DNA of 64,000 nt from Actinomycetota bacterium (GCA_014238065.1 JABABU010000026.1:118286-182285); one strand, 5' to 3'. Positions 45,971 through 54,899 are shown, numbered from the stretch's first letter. The notes: generated by a model not told the origin, from the sequence alone. Numbers and translations are program-made.

Positions 45971-46813
45971 CTACTTCAGCGAGAAGCCCTGCGCTTCGAT
46001 GAACTGGCGGAAGTAGGGGCGCTCGGGGAGTGACAGTTGACGGCTGATCTGCTCTGACCATGGGCACACATCGGACACGCCATAGACGTTGACGTTGCGT
46101 TGTTTGGCAGCGTCGTTCGGGTCGATCTCATGCCGGCGAGCGTCGTAGTCGGCAACGAGAGCAGACATCGCAGAGTCGTCATAGGAGTTGCGGTGGACGA
46201 CAACGTCCTGAGGCAGGCGGATCGACGGCTTGCCTTCCCAGACCGGGTACCCAACGGCCACACCGGCGATCGGGAACACACCCTCAGGGATCGACAGCAG
46301 CTCCGCCATCTTCGGGCCGTGGTTGCGGATATAGCTGACAGGAACGCAGCACAGCCCAGCTCCCTCGGCTCCAAGGATGAACGACTGCATCGCAACACTC
46401 CCGTCGACGGTTGCGTTGAAGAAGCTGTCTAGATTGTCGTTGTCGTGCGGCCGACCGTCAGCCTGGCAGAGTTTGCGATTCCGCCGGATGTCGCCGCAGA
46501 ACACCAGGAACGCGCTCGCGGACATGATGAACGGCATCGTCTCGATCCAGTCGGCGATGGCCTTCCGCCGGTCCGGGTCGTCGACGATGATGATGCTGTA
46601 CTGCTGAAGATCGGACTTCGTCGGCCCTGACTGCGCCGCGGCGAGCAATTGTGTCATCAACTCGTCAGGGATCGGTCGTTCCTCGAACTGGCGAATGGTT
46701 CGGCGACCGATGATGCCCCCGAGCCGTTCGTTGACCGGAAGCGCTGCGCTCGCCGCGTCGGCAGCAGTCCCGTATCGCAGCCGATGAAGGTCGGAAAACG
46801 TCGATTCCATCAT
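45971..46813 (-). CDS. Nitroreductase family protein
   Basis: A 280-residue FMN-binding protein: IIGRRTIRQFEERPIPDELM for the Arg-rich FMN-phosphate site, AAAQSGPTKSDLQQYSIIIV for the second contact and ILGAEGAGLCCVPVSYIRN near residue 165. It is longer than the usual ~200 residues because of an extended C-terminus with ISRQLSLPERPYFRQF. It reduces nitro or quinone compounds using NAD(P)H. A TAGGTT box 6 nt before ATG 46813 indicates a leaderless start. It stands alone. Confidence 0.87.
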   Translation of the reverse strand: MMESTFSDLHRLRYGTAADAASAALPVNERLGGIIGRRTIRQFEERPIPDELMTQLLAAAQSGPTKSDLQQYSIIIVDDPDRRKAIADWIETMPFIMSASAFLVFCGDIRRNRKLCQADGRPHDNDNLDSFFNATVDGSVAMQSFILGAEGAGLCCVPVSYIRNHGPKMAELLSIPEGVFPIAGVAVGYPVWEGKPSIRLPQDVVVHRNSYDDSAMSALVADYDARRHEIDPNDAAKQRNVNVYGVSDVCPWSEQISRQLSLPERPYFRQFIEAQGFSLK

Positions 46814-46819
46814 GCAAAG

Positions 46820-46825
46820 AACCTA
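46820..46825 (-). promoter_or_regulatory. -10-like box of the nitroreductase gene
   Basis: TAGGTT, 6 nt upstream of ATG 46813. Confidence 0.5.
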
Positions 46826-46849
46826 ATTGTGTCTAGCCCGCGGCGAGGA

Positions 46850-47674
46850 TCAGAACCCCCTTACCTTCTCTGCACCGTCATACAGGATCCGAGACATGTT
46901 GGCGTTGGCCCACGCCCTGTACTCGACAGCCTCCGGAGCGCAGTCGCCGATTGGGTGTGGGGCAAGGCGAAAGTGACCCCCGGTGTCCTCACCAGCGATC
47001 AGCATTGCGTCGTCTTCAGTGGCCGGCTTCACGTTCGGACCGAGATATGACTGCAACGCAAGACCGATTCGACGATCCGGACCAAGGTTCGGCGCCGACC
47101 CGTGCACGAGCCGAGGATGGTGCAACGACATCTGTCCTGCCCGGAGTTCCATCGGAACAGCGGCCGACTCGTCGACGGCGCCGATGCTCTGGCCGCGAGT
47201 GAGGATGTTGTCCTCGGCGAACGTGTCGACGTGATCTTGGATCGGGGCGTGGTGGCTTCCTGGGATAACCATCATGCAACCGGTCTCGGTCGTACTTGGC
47301 GTGATCGCTACCCAAGCGGTGACGAAATCGTGCGGTGAAAGACCCATGTAGCGAGCGTCCTGGTGCCAGCTCACGAAACCCGATGAGGTTGGTTCCTTGA
47401 TGAACAGCACCGAACTCGAGAGCAGCAGGTCGTTGCCCACCAGCGACGAGGCTGCTTCGACAATCGCAGGATGTTTCGCGACATCGGCGAGGAACTGAAA
47501 CACATAATGAGCGTTGTTTCTGTGCTCCGCGTGGAGCGCTTCGGGATGATCGCGCTCGGCCTGCTCGAACCGCGTTCTCAGCTTGTCAGCTTCGTCCTCG
47601 GACATCACTTCGATGGGATGGAGGTACCCGTCATGCGCGTACTGGTCGATCTGGTCCTCGCTCAGGCTCGACAT
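46850..47674 (-). CDS. Phytanoyl-CoA dioxygenase family protein (1)
   Basis: A 274-residue Fe(II)/2-oxoglutarate oxygenase. Iron ligands: HxD in VSWHQDARYMG and the distal His in LVHGSAPN; the 2-oxoglutarate Arg is in GPDRRIGLALQ. Conserved strands TETGCMMVIPGSH and LRAGQMSLHHPRL are present. ATG 47674 is chosen because TATTGT lies 7 nt upstream; the longer version from 47701 would start before the transcript. Substrate unknown. A paralog lies at 57849-58682. Confidence 0.88.
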   Translation of the reverse strand: MSSLSEDQIDQYAHDGYLHPIEVMSEDEADKLRTRFEQAERDHPEALHAEHRNNAHYVFQFLADVAKHPAIVEAASSLVGNDLLLSSSVLFIKEPTSSGFVSWHQDARYMGLSPHDFVTAWVAITPSTTETGCMMVIPGSHHAPIQDHVDTFAEDNILTRGQSIGAVDESAAVPMELRAGQMSLHHPRLVHGSAPNLGPDRRIGLALQSYLGPNVKPATEDDAMLIAGEDTGGHFRLAPHPIGDCAPEAVEYRAWANANMSRILYDGAEKVRGF

Positions 47675-47681
47675 CGCCCGC

Positions 47682-47687
47682 ACAATA
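47682..47687 (-). promoter_or_regulatory. -10-like box of PhyH-family gene 1
   Basis: TATTGT, 7 nt upstream of ATG 47674; it argues against the ATG at 47701. Confidence 0.5.
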
Positions 47688-47778
47688 GAAGATCGCCCCA
47701 CCCCCGTGGAAGCTCAACTCGACGCTGTCTCTCGCGCTCGAAGAAGGCGATGGGCCCACCGACTAGCCTCCGTCGACG

Positions 47779-48993
47779 ATGAGCTTCGTCACACACCTCG
47801 AGTCGGCCATCGACGGCACCCACCTACCCCACGACCAACTACAGACACTCCATGATGGACGGCCGCTCTGGGTCCGGTACGACCTCGACGCAGTTGCCGG
47901 GACGATGTCGAAGGAGAAGGTCGCGTCGCGCGAACCGACGATGTGGCGCTACGAAGAACTACTGCCAGTCGACGATGCGAACAAGCGCGCCAGTCTCGGC
48001 GAGGGCATGTCGCCCATGCTCCGTTGTGACCGGCTCGGTAGCGCCATCGGGCTCCACAACCTCTGGGTCAAAGACGAGAGCCAGTTACCGACAGGCTCCT
48101 TCAAGAGCCGCGGCCTGTCGATGGCTGTGAGCCGCGCCAACGAACTCGGTGTCACCCGGCTCGCCATCCCAACGGCAGGCAATGCTGGTGGCGCCATGGC
48201 CGCATACGGCGCTCGGGTCGGGATGGAGTCGTACGTCTTCATGCCAACCGACACACCGATCGTGAACCAGGCCGAGGCCGCCTGGTACGGCGCTACCGCT
48301 TACCTCGTCGACGGCCTCATCAACGACTGTGGCGCCGTCGTCCGCGACGGCACCCCGCACATGAACTGGTTCGACGTCTCCACGCTGAAGGAGCCGTACA
48401 GGATCGAGGGCAAGAAGACGATGGGCCTCGAGTTGGCCGAACAGTTCGACTGGGACCTACCAGACGTGATCCTCTACCCCACCGGCGGTGGCACCGGGCT
48501 CATCGGCATGTGGAAGGCGTTCGCCGAACTCGCCGAAATGGGATGGCTCAGCAGCTCGAACTTGCCACGGATGATCTCGTGCCAGGCGGCAGGATGCGCA
48601 CCGATCTCCACCGCTTGGGAACAAGGCGACCGGTTCGCCGATCCGTTCCCGAACGCGGCAACTGCCGCCAGCGGGCTCCGGGTCCCTGTGGCCGTGGGCG
48701 ACTTCATGATCATCGACGCCGTCAACGAAAGCGGCGGTCAGGCTCGGTCCGCCGAAGAAGACGAGTTGCTGACCTGGGCACAACGAGCATCAGCACTCGA
48801 AGGAATCTCTTTCGCTCCAGAGGCCGGCGCCTGTCTGGGAGTGCTCGAGCAGCTCGTCGCAGAAGGCGCCATCGGTAGGGAAGAGCGTGTCGTCGTGTTC
48901 AACACCGGGGCCGCACAGAAGTACATCGAGGTCATCTCATCGCGGCTCCCGACTCTCGAGACGCCGGTCGATTGGGCATCGTTCGGCAGCTGA
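47779..48993 (+). CDS. PLP-dependent threonine-synthase-like enzyme
   Basis: A 404-residue fold-type II PLP enzyme. The Schiff-base lysine is in LPTGSFKSRGLSMAV (about residue 113), the Asn/Gly PLP-phosphate loops are IPTAGNAGGAMAAYG and YPTGGGTGLIGMWK. It is typical of threonine synthase paralogs that lack thrA/thrB neighbours. It could make threonine from O-phosphohomoserine or carry out another beta-elimination or replacement. It is monocistronic or leads into the SEC-C gene 28 bp downstream, although that gene has its own promoter-like box. Confidence 0.82.
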   Translation: MSFVTHLESAIDGTHLPHDQLQTLHDGRPLWVRYDLDAVAGTMSKEKVASREPTMWRYEELLPVDDANKRASLGEGMSPMLRCDRLGSAIGLHNLWVKDESQLPTGSFKSRGLSMAVSRANELGVTRLAIPTAGNAGGAMAAYGARVGMESYVFMPTDTPIVNQAEAAWYGATAYLVDGLINDCGAVVRDGTPHMNWFDVSTLKEPYRIEGKKTMGLELAEQFDWDLPDVILYPTGGGTGLIGMWKAFAELAEMGWLSSSNLPRMISCQAAGCAPISTAWEQGDRFADPFPNAATAASGLRVPVAVGDFMIIDAVNESGGQARSAEEDELLTWAQRASALEGISFAPEAGACLGVLEQLVAEGAIGREERVVVFNTGAAQKYIEVISSRLPTLETPVDWASFGS

Positions 48994-49009
48994 CGGTCGG
49001 CACCGGCGG

Positions 49010-49015
49010 TAGCGT
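49010..49015 (+). promoter_or_regulatory. -10-like box of the SEC-C gene
   Basis: TAGCGT, 6 nt upstream of ATG 49022. Confidence 0.5.
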
Positions 49016-49021
49016 CCCGCC

Positions 49022-49453
49022 ATGGCCAAGAACACCGCCGCCAAGAACCGCGGACCGAAGAAGAAGCCGACCACCGACTGCCCGTGCGAATCCGGGGACA
49101 GGTTCAATTCGTGCTGCGGCCCTTTCATTCGACGCCAAGCCGAACCACCAACCGCTGAAGCCCTGATGCGATCTCGCTACTCGGCATTCGTGAAACGCAA
49201 CGCCGCGTACATCGTCCATTCATGGTTGCCGTCGACGGCGCCAGAGAGCCTCGGCGAGCTGCCACGCGAGGGCTGGGATCCACTCGAGATCGTCGCAACC
49301 TCAGCCGGCGGCCCCGGAGACGATGCCGGGACGGTCGAGTTCAAGACCGGCTACATCCACGCCGACCACAGCCACCCGATGCACGAGGTCGGCCAATTCG
49401 TCCGACACGACGGACGCTGGGTCTACTCCGGCGGGGCGACTCCCGAACAATGA
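49022..49453 (+). CDS. YchJ-type SEC-C zinc motif protein
   Basis: A 143-residue YchJ/UPF0225 protein. The zinc-binding SEC-C-like motif CPCESGDRFNSCCGPFI (residues about 20-36) is followed by the NTF2-like domain start AEALMRSRYSAFVKRN. The C-terminal strand reads GQFVRHDGRWVYSGG. Function not established; possibly protein or nucleic-acid contact through the zinc knuckle. Its TGA overlaps the ATG of the methyltransferase (ATGA). Confidence 0.88.
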   Translation: MAKNTAAKNRGPKKKPTTDCPCESGDRFNSCCGPFIRRQAEPPTAEALMRSRYSAFVKRNAAYIVHSWLPSTAPESLGELPREGWDPLEIVATSAGGPGDDAGTVEFKTGYIHADHSHPMHEVGQFVRHDGRWVYSGGATPEQ

Positions 49454-50160
49454 CCGAACGCCCGTCGGGCGACGAGCTCCGAACGTTGATGAATGCCGGT
49501 TCGGCAGCGCTCACCTTCAACGCGCCGATGAGCCAACACCGAGCAAGCGACCTCATCCACACTCTGGCGTCATGGAACGCCTCGGACATCGTCGACTTCG
49601 GGTGCGGGCGCGGCTCGTTTGCCACCACCATCGCGGCGGCCATCGATAGCGCGCATGTCGTCGGCATCGACAACGTCGCCGAGTTCATCCATGAGGCCGA
49701 CGCCGACTCAGCTGCGACGTTCGACGTTGCCGATGCTTCGACGTGGTCAGGGCCCTGTGACATTGCGATCTCGATCGGCTCGTCTCATGCGTTTGGCGGG
49801 CCGGTTTCGATGCTCGACAGGTTCGCCGACCTCGGCGCACGGAACGCCATTGTCGGCGATGGGTTCTGGATGGCAGAACCAGACGAATGGTGCGTGGAGA
49901 TCTTCGGCGACATGCCAGCCGGTCTCGAAGCCGTCCAAGTCGGCGCGCAAGAGCAGGGCTGGGAAGTCCTCGATCTCGACAAGTCGTCGATCGAGGAGTG
50001 GGACACCTTCGAAAGCGGCTGGCGGAAAGGCATCCGTGACATCGGAACCGATTCCGCCGGCATGTTGGCCGACGAGCGAGAGGCCGAGTACGCCAGATAC
50101 CGAGGAGTGCTCGGGTTCAGCTGGCTCTGCGCTCGGCGAGCCGACGAGATGACGATCTGA
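49450..50160 (+). CDS. Class I SAM-dependent methyltransferase
   Basis: A 236-residue methyltransferase: motif I DIVDFGCGRGSFATTIAAAI at about residues 42-61, VVGIDNVAEF with the acidic loop Asp, and FDVADASTWSGPCDIAISIG for motifs III-IV. It resembles uncharacterised small-molecule methyltransferases (SmtA-like). Translationally coupled to the SEC-C gene. Substrate unknown. Confidence 0.83.
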   Translation: MTERPSGDELRTLMNAGSAALTFNAPMSQHRASDLIHTLASWNASDIVDFGCGRGSFATTIAAAIDSAHVVGIDNVAEFIHEADADSAATFDVADASTWSGPCDIAISIGSSHAFGGPVSMLDRFADLGARNAIVGDGFWMAEPDEWCVEIFGDMPAGLEAVQVGAQEQGWEVLDLDKSSIEEWDTFESGWRKGIRDIGTDSAGMLADEREAEYARYRGVLGFSWLCARRADEMTI

Positions 50161-50270
50161 CGCGAGCACCGACAGCACGCCACGGCTGAGGCAGTCGAAC
50201 ATCTCCTCGATGGTGAATCACTTTTCGCTTTACCCAAGGTGAATGGAACCGAAAATGGTCGACTGCTACG

Positions 50271-51491
50271 TCACGAACTTGCAGGAATGATGTTGTGCTC
50301 TGGGCCGAAGGGAAACCCGGTGATGTTCTCTGCACCGTCTTCGGTGACGACGAGTATGTCGTGCTCGCGGTAGCCACCGGCGCCCGGGAGTCCATCGGGA
50401 AGCATGATCATGGGCTCCATCGACACAACCATGCCTGGCACGAGTTCGGTCTCGATGTCCTCGCGGAGCTCGACGCCGGCTTCGCGGCCGTAATAGTGCG
50501 ACAGCACACCGAATGAGTGGCCGTAGCCGAAGGACCGGTACTGCAAGAGGTCGTGCTCACGGTAGACGGCGTTGAGCTCCGCGGCGATGTCCATGCAACG
50601 TGCACCCGGCTTGATGAGTTCGAGCCCTGCTCGATGGACGTCGCAGTTGATGTTCCACAACCGAAGGTGTTCGTCGCTCGCCGATTCGCAGAACAGCGTG
50701 CGTTCGAGGGCGACGTAGTAGCCGAAGATCATCGGGAAACAGTTCAAGCTCAGGATGTCGCCCGATTCGATGAGCTTGTTCGTGACGGGGTTGTGGGCGC
50801 CATCGGTGTTGATACCCGATTGGAACCATGTCCACGTGTCCATGAGCTCTGCGAAGTCGAAGCTGTCGGCAATGGCCCTCACCATGGCCTGAGTCGATGC
50901 CAGCGCTACCTCGTGCTCTGGGACTCCAGCCGCAGTCGCGTCGTAACAGGCCTGTCCCCCGATATCGGCAATCGATGCCGCCAGCGTGATGTGCTCTATC
51001 TCCTCGTCGGACTTGATCGTTCGCATCCACATCGTGGCCACGCCGATGTCGACGAGCTCGACATCGGGCAGCGCAGCCTCGAGCAGGGCCTTCGTCTCGA
51101 GCGTCATGTGATCGAACTCGACCCCGAGCCGCCGGACGCCCGCCGTCAACCCCTGCACCGCGAACCAGAAGTTGTCCTTGCGCCAGTCGGTGTAGGTGAT
51201 GTTGTCACCGTGCGTCATGCGGTACGGCTGGCCACCGTCGATCGCGGCGGTGATCGACGTGGCGTTCTCCTGATCGACGACGAAGCCGTAGCGACGGCCG
51301 AAATAGCAGAAGACGAAGCCGGAGAAGTAGCCGATGTTGTGGAGCGAAGTGAGCAGGGACGCGTCGATATCGTGCTCGGCCATGTGATCGCGCAAGAGCT
51401 GCTGACGACGATCCATCTCAAAGTCGGAGAAAGGTCCAGCGACCTTTTCACCGTTGTGCCACCTGACGGTTCGCATCATGTCGTTCGACAT
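50271..51491 (-). CDS. Creatinase (creatine amidinohydrolase)
   Basis: A 406-residue pita-bread (M24-fold) enzyme that hydrolyses creatine to sarcosine and urea. Similarity to the Pseudomonas enzyme is evident along the whole chain: NGEKVAGPFSDFEM near the start, NITYTDWRKDNFW, LMDTWTWFQSGINTDGAHNP with the catalytic His, ALERTLFCE, YRSFGYGHSFGVLSHYYGRE, VVSMEPMIMLPDG with Glu, and ENITGFPFGPEHNI at the end. The metal ligands of true aminopeptidases are not all kept, as is normal in creatinase. ATG 51491 (or 51479) starts the gene; no transporter is adjacent. Confidence 0.93.
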   Translation of the reverse strand: MSNDMMRTVRWHNGEKVAGPFSDFEMDRRQQLLRDHMAEHDIDASLLTSLHNIGYFSGFVFCYFGRRYGFVVDQENATSITAAIDGGQPYRMTHGDNITYTDWRKDNFWFAVQGLTAGVRRLGVEFDHMTLETKALLEAALPDVELVDIGVATMWMRTIKSDEEIEHITLAASIADIGGQACYDATAAGVPEHEVALASTQAMVRAIADSFDFAELMDTWTWFQSGINTDGAHNPVTNKLIESGDILSLNCFPMIFGYYVALERTLFCESASDEHLRLWNINCDVHRAGLELIKPGARCMDIAAELNAVYREHDLLQYRSFGYGHSFGVLSHYYGREAGVELREDIETELVPGMVVSMEPMIMLPDGLPGAGGYREHDILVVTEDGAENITGFPFGPEHNIIPASS

Positions 51492-51565
51492 ATCGCCGCT
51501 CCTCTGCCCTGATTTGGCGAACGGAAGTTAGCAGCGCTCACATGATCGTGCTCCGCCTCAATCAC

Positions 51566-51571
51566 TATGGT
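51566..51571 (+). promoter_or_regulatory. -10-like box of the enoyl-CoA hydratase gene
   Basis: TATGGT, 6 nt upstream of ATG 51578, which argues against the earlier ATG at 51542. Confidence 0.5.
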
Positions 51572-51577
51572 GCCGAC

Positions 51578-52369
51578 ATGAGCGAAGCCGCCGAGGAACC
51601 TGCCGTCCTGTACGAGAAGAACGGGCACGTCGTGACCATCACCTATAACCGTCCGCATCGTCTGAATGCGCTGAATGGGGCTATGCGGGACGGACTCAAC
51701 GATGCCTGGTTGAAGTTCCGAGACGACGAAGAAGCATGGGTCGCCATCATGACGGGCGCAGGAAAGGCGTTCTGCGCAGGAGCGGACCTTCGTGATGGCA
51801 AGGGGGCGACAGGGACCTTTGCCGGGACATTCTGGGAGAAACCGACGATCAACTCCTTCGAGAGCGGTCTCGAGCTGTTCAAGCCTGTCATCGCCGCGGT
51901 CAACGGGCCATGTGTTGGTTACGGGCTCACCGGTGTGAGCTTCGCCGACTTCGTCATCGCCAGCGACAGGGCCACTTTCTCGTACCCGGAAGTCCGAATC
52001 GGCATCCCTACCATCGTCGGGTCGATCCGTCTTCCTCGCCGCCTGGCCTGGGCCGATGCGATGGAGCTCCTGCTGATCGGCGAGCCGGTCGATGCGGAAC
52101 GGGCCAAGGAGATGGGCCTGGTGTGGAAGGTGGTCGACCACGACACGCTCATCGACGAGGCGAACATCCTGGCAGCACGACTCGTCGCGTCGGCACCTCT
52201 GGCGAGTCGGGTGGTGAAGGAGGTCGCAACAAGAACCGCCGACATGGGCTGGATCGAAGCTGTCAGGTTCGGCGAGACGATGCGGCTTGTAGCCGGTCAG
52301 ACCGATGACGCCACCGAAGGACGTCAGAGCTTCGCAGAGAAACGAACGCCCGAGTGGAAGGGCCGCTGA
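51578..52369 (+). CDS. Enoyl-CoA hydratase/isomerase family (crotonase)
   Basis: A 263-residue crotonase-fold protein. N-terminal VTITYNRPHRLNALNGAM, oxyanion-hole loops GAGKAFCAGADLRDG (about residues 62-76) and AAVNGPCVGYGLTGVS (about 107-122); the Glu of the second site is in FSYPEVRIGIPTIVG. The class includes hydratases, isomerases and hydrolases acting on acyl-CoA. Convergent with the family III CoA transferase 17 bp away. Acyl-CoA catabolism is likely. Confidence 0.88.
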   Translation: MSEAAEEPAVLYEKNGHVVTITYNRPHRLNALNGAMRDGLNDAWLKFRDDEEAWVAIMTGAGKAFCAGADLRDGKGATGTFAGTFWEKPTINSFESGLELFKPVIAAVNGPCVGYGLTGVSFADFVIASDRATFSYPEVRIGIPTIVGSIRLPRRLAWADAMELLLIGEPVDAERAKEMGLVWKVVDHDTLIDEANILAARLVASAPLASRVVKEVATRTADMGWIEAVRFGETMRLVAGQTDDATEGRQSFAEKRTPEWKGR

Positions 52370-52386
52370 CTCCCAGCTCCCCCTGG

Positions 52387-53940
52387 TCACCAGGTGAGTT
52401 GACCGGATCCCAGTGGCGCCGATGGTCGATCCCAGCCGACGTCGATACCGTCGATTGCGAAGCCTGGCCCGAGATGCTCAAGGATTCCCCACTCGGTCTC
52501 CGAGCGGCGCAACTCGGCGCGGAGACCAGACGCCGTCCCACCTTCCACGCGGCGACCCACCCGGAGCAACCACGCTGCTGTCATGCACAGTGCCGCGTCG
52601 ACCCTTCTGGCTCGATCATCGAGCATCGAAGCGCGCAGCGCAGCAATGATCGACCCGGCCAACACGAAGCCGGTCACGTAGTCGGTGACGGCGCCCGGAA
52701 GCATCGTTGGCCGACGCTCACCTCGCACACCACTGCACAATCCGCTGGCCGACTGGGCCAGCTGTTCCCAGCCAGCGCGTTCAGACCATGGACCGATTGG
52801 TCCAAATGCTGAGATCGACCCGAAGAGTCCCACATATCCGTCGTTGCGGAGCGAGTTCTCGTCGAGTCCGAACTTCGCAGCAACACCTGGCCTGTAGCCC
52901 TGCACGACCACATCGGCGTCGAGCGCAACGGAGCGCAACACCGCCAATTCGCTGGCATCGGTGAAGTCACAGAACGCCTGCCGCTTCCCCTGCCCGGTGT
53001 CCATGACGAACGCGGGCACACTCGGAATCTCAGGCCCTCGGACATGCAAGACATCGGCCCCCAGGGCAGCCAACGTCCTTCCACACGTCGGCCCAGCCAG
53101 GATCCGCGTCAGATCGAGCACTCTGAGGCCGCGTAACGGACGATCGGAACTCGGCTGCCATGCCCTGCGCTCAACAGCTGCGCCGACCGTTTCGACGGAC
53201 ACCGGCAAGCCGTGCACAATCGAGCCGTGAGGGTGCTCTCGCCATTCCCCCTCGGTTCGAATGATGGCCGAGCAGCCACCCTCGGCTGCGACGCGGTCTT
53301 CGAGGTCATCGGAATACCAGCGCCGGACCACCCGATCGAGGTCGGTTCGCTCTGCGGTGTCAGGGAGATTCAGCACATCGCAGAGCTTTCGCTTCAGGCC
53401 CGGCATTCCTCCGTGTAGATAGATCCAGCGATCATCGACGGTCCGGTACCGCTCGACGAATGGATTGTTCACGTTGGTGCGCTCGATGGGCTTTCCGTCG
53501 AGTCGCTGCACACCGAACCCCACGACGGCGCCGGCCCCATCGTTCACCGACGTACGAACTCGGCCGGCATGGCCTCCGACGGCGATGGCCAGCTTTCGCG
53601 CCTCGATCCCAGTCCTTGCCAAGGCGACTGCGGCCAGAGCCCCGCACGGGAAGTCGCTGCTGAGTACGGCCTCGTCGCCACCGATCACGGTGTCGTCGAG
53701 CTTGCCCCATCCTGCCGCGATGGCGATGTCAGATCCGAGCGATGTCACCTGCACATCATCGCAGGGTCTCGACCACACGCCAGCGGAGACACTCACAGCC
53801 ACGAGATCGACACCACCATTCATCAGGCCGACACCCCCAAGCCGGAAGCGATCAACGACATCGCCCCCTTCCGAGCACTCAAAGCCCAAAGCAGCAGGTA
53901 GATCCACCTGTTCACCATGTGGACCTATGACAGAAATCAC
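52387..53940 (-). CDS. Family III CoA transferase (CaiB/BaiF) with swapped domain order
   Basis: About 517 residues. The family-defining block LRGLRVLDLTRILAGPTCGR (followed by LAALGADVLHV) appears only near residue 275, while it normally opens the protein. It is preceded by a region ending NPFVERYRTVDDRWIYLHGG and TEGEWREHPHG, which corresponds to the C-terminal part of the family. So the two halves look permuted relative to CaiB. Dimeric CoA transferases of this type move CoA between carboxylates via an Asp. The start is uncertain: the frame stays open to 54105, and GTG 53940 is used because the upstream part is Arg-rich and unlike the family. Confidence 0.78.
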   Translation of the reverse strand: MISVIGPHGEQVDLPAALGFECSEGGDVVDRFRLGGVGLMNGGVDLVAVSVSAGVWSRPCDDVQVTSLGSDIAIAAGWGKLDDTVIGGDEAVLSSDFPCGALAAVALARTGIEARKLAIAVGGHAGRVRTSVNDGAGAVVGFGVQRLDGKPIERTNVNNPFVERYRTVDDRWIYLHGGMPGLKRKLCDVLNLPDTAERTDLDRVVRRWYSDDLEDRVAAEGGCSAIIRTEGEWREHPHGSIVHGLPVSVETVGAAVERRAWQPSSDRPLRGLRVLDLTRILAGPTCGRTLAALGADVLHVRGPEIPSVPAFVMDTGQGKRQAFCDFTDASELAVLRSVALDADVVVQGYRPGVAAKFGLDENSLRNDGYVGLFGSISAFGPIGPWSERAGWEQLAQSASGLCSGVRGERRPTMLPGAVTDYVTGFVLAGSIIAALRASMLDDRARRVDAALCMTAAWLLRVGRRVEGGTASGLRAELRRSETEWGILEHLGPGFAIDGIDVGWDRPSAPLGSGQLTW

Positions 53941-54404
53941 AGCGACGTAGAAGCGTTTTCCCGTAATACTGGCATCAGCTCGAGTCCACGAGACCACAAC
54001 GGTCGGCGACGCTCGAGCCTCGGTGACTCGAGCGTCGCCGACCTTGCTGGCTCTACTCCCAGCAGCGGGCCAAAAACCACGCCAGGTCCCTCGCCGTGCG
54101 TACACGGCACCCGTTGTGTCGACGTTCTCGTCGACCCAGTCATGACAAGGAAATGTTATGTCTTCCCTTTTCCGCTTTGCCCATCTTGTTCGCCGCCCTC
54201 AGCCGAATCACCGCGACATGCGCTTCACGTCAACTTGGCGTGACGTAGCAGGCCGCGGCAATGGCCTCACCGGCCCGACGCAGAGCGTGATGACGGCAGT
54301 CGCAACTGAGGCTCACCGGGTCTTCTGATTCGGCGACGATCAGTCAGAAGGAGCTGGCGGCCGTACCTTTCGGACGCTGGTCTCCCGTGACCGATTGCGA
54401 GAAC
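53941..54404. other. Intergenic region with strong dyads
   Basis: Between the CoA transferase and the VOC gene, both read leftward, no convincing gene is seen. It holds the perfect 17-bp inverted repeat at 54001-54043, an ACGTCA-N8-TGACGT dyad at 54227-54246 and a CTTCTGA/TCAGAAG pair at 54322-54350. It is more AT-rich around 54150-54180. It may combine the end of the VOC transcript with the control region of the CoA transferase. Confidence 0.5.
54001..54043. repeat. Perfect 17-bp inverted repeat
   Basis: GGTCGGCGACGCTCGAG at 54001-54017 is exactly repeated in reverse complement at 54027-54043, with the 9-nt loop CCTCGGTGA. No T-run follows on either strand, so it is not a standard intrinsic terminator. 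It lies about 60 bp upstream of the CoA transferase start. Confidence 0.9.
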
Positions 54405-54887
54405 TCAGGAGCCGACAGCTCCGCGACTGAGTGCGTCAGGTCCGAATCGTTCGTAGTCGGCATCGAAGTCGAGTGGAACGTTCGAGGGTTCATCTTCGGC
54501 AACGGCTGCCGGGTCGAGCTCCCACAGCACCTCGAACTCGATTCCATCAGGGTCGTGTGCGTACAAGCTCCGAGTGGCGCCGTGATTGTTCTCACCGACG
54601 TACGCGCCGAGGTCGATCAGCGTCTCTTTCGTGGTCGCCAGATCGCGAAGCGTCGGCACCTCCCATGCAAGGTGGTACAGCCCAACCCGGTTCGTGAGGG
54701 CGCGGGCCGGTTCGACTCGAAAGAGTCCGAGATCGTGGTCGGTGTTCGACTCCGGTGAACTGAGAAACACCGCATTCTCTCCCGAATGCTTCGACTCCAT
54801 GCCAAGCACTGCCGAATAGAACTCAGCTGACGCAATGGGGTCGCTGACCCACAGCACTGCATGACGAAGCCCTGTTGTCGTTGCCAT
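54405..54887 (-). CDS. VOC (glyoxalase/bleomycin-resistance/dioxygenase) protein
   Basis: A 160-residue vicinal-oxygen-chelate protein with two beta-alpha-beta-beta-beta units. Metal ligands: His in GLRHAVLWVSDP (first strand), His in GLYHLAWEVPTL (start of second unit) and Glu in DPDGIEFEVLWE. This set and FYSAVLGMESKH resemble catechol-2,3-dioxygenase-type extradiol enzymes of single-module size. Start confirmed by a TACGGT box 6 nt before the ATG. Substrate unknown. Confidence 0.86.
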   Translation of the reverse strand: MATTTGLRHAVLWVSDPIASAEFYSAVLGMESKHSGENAVFLSSPESNTDHDLGLFRVEPARALTNRVGLYHLAWEVPTLRDLATTKETLIDLGAYVGENNHGATRSLYAHDPDGIEFEVLWELDPAAVAEDEPSNVPLDFDADYERFGPDALSRGAVGS

Positions 54888-54893
54888 GCTGCG

Positions 54894-54899
54894 ACCGTA
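54894..54899 (-). promoter_or_regulatory. -10-like box of the VOC gene
   Basis: TACGGT, 6 nt upstream of ATG 54887. Confidence 0.5.

Noticed and set aside
53941..54105. N-terminal extension of the CoA transferase to 54105
   Set aside because: Arg/Trp-rich and spans the perfect palindrome at 54001-54043, which is unlikely inside coding sequence.
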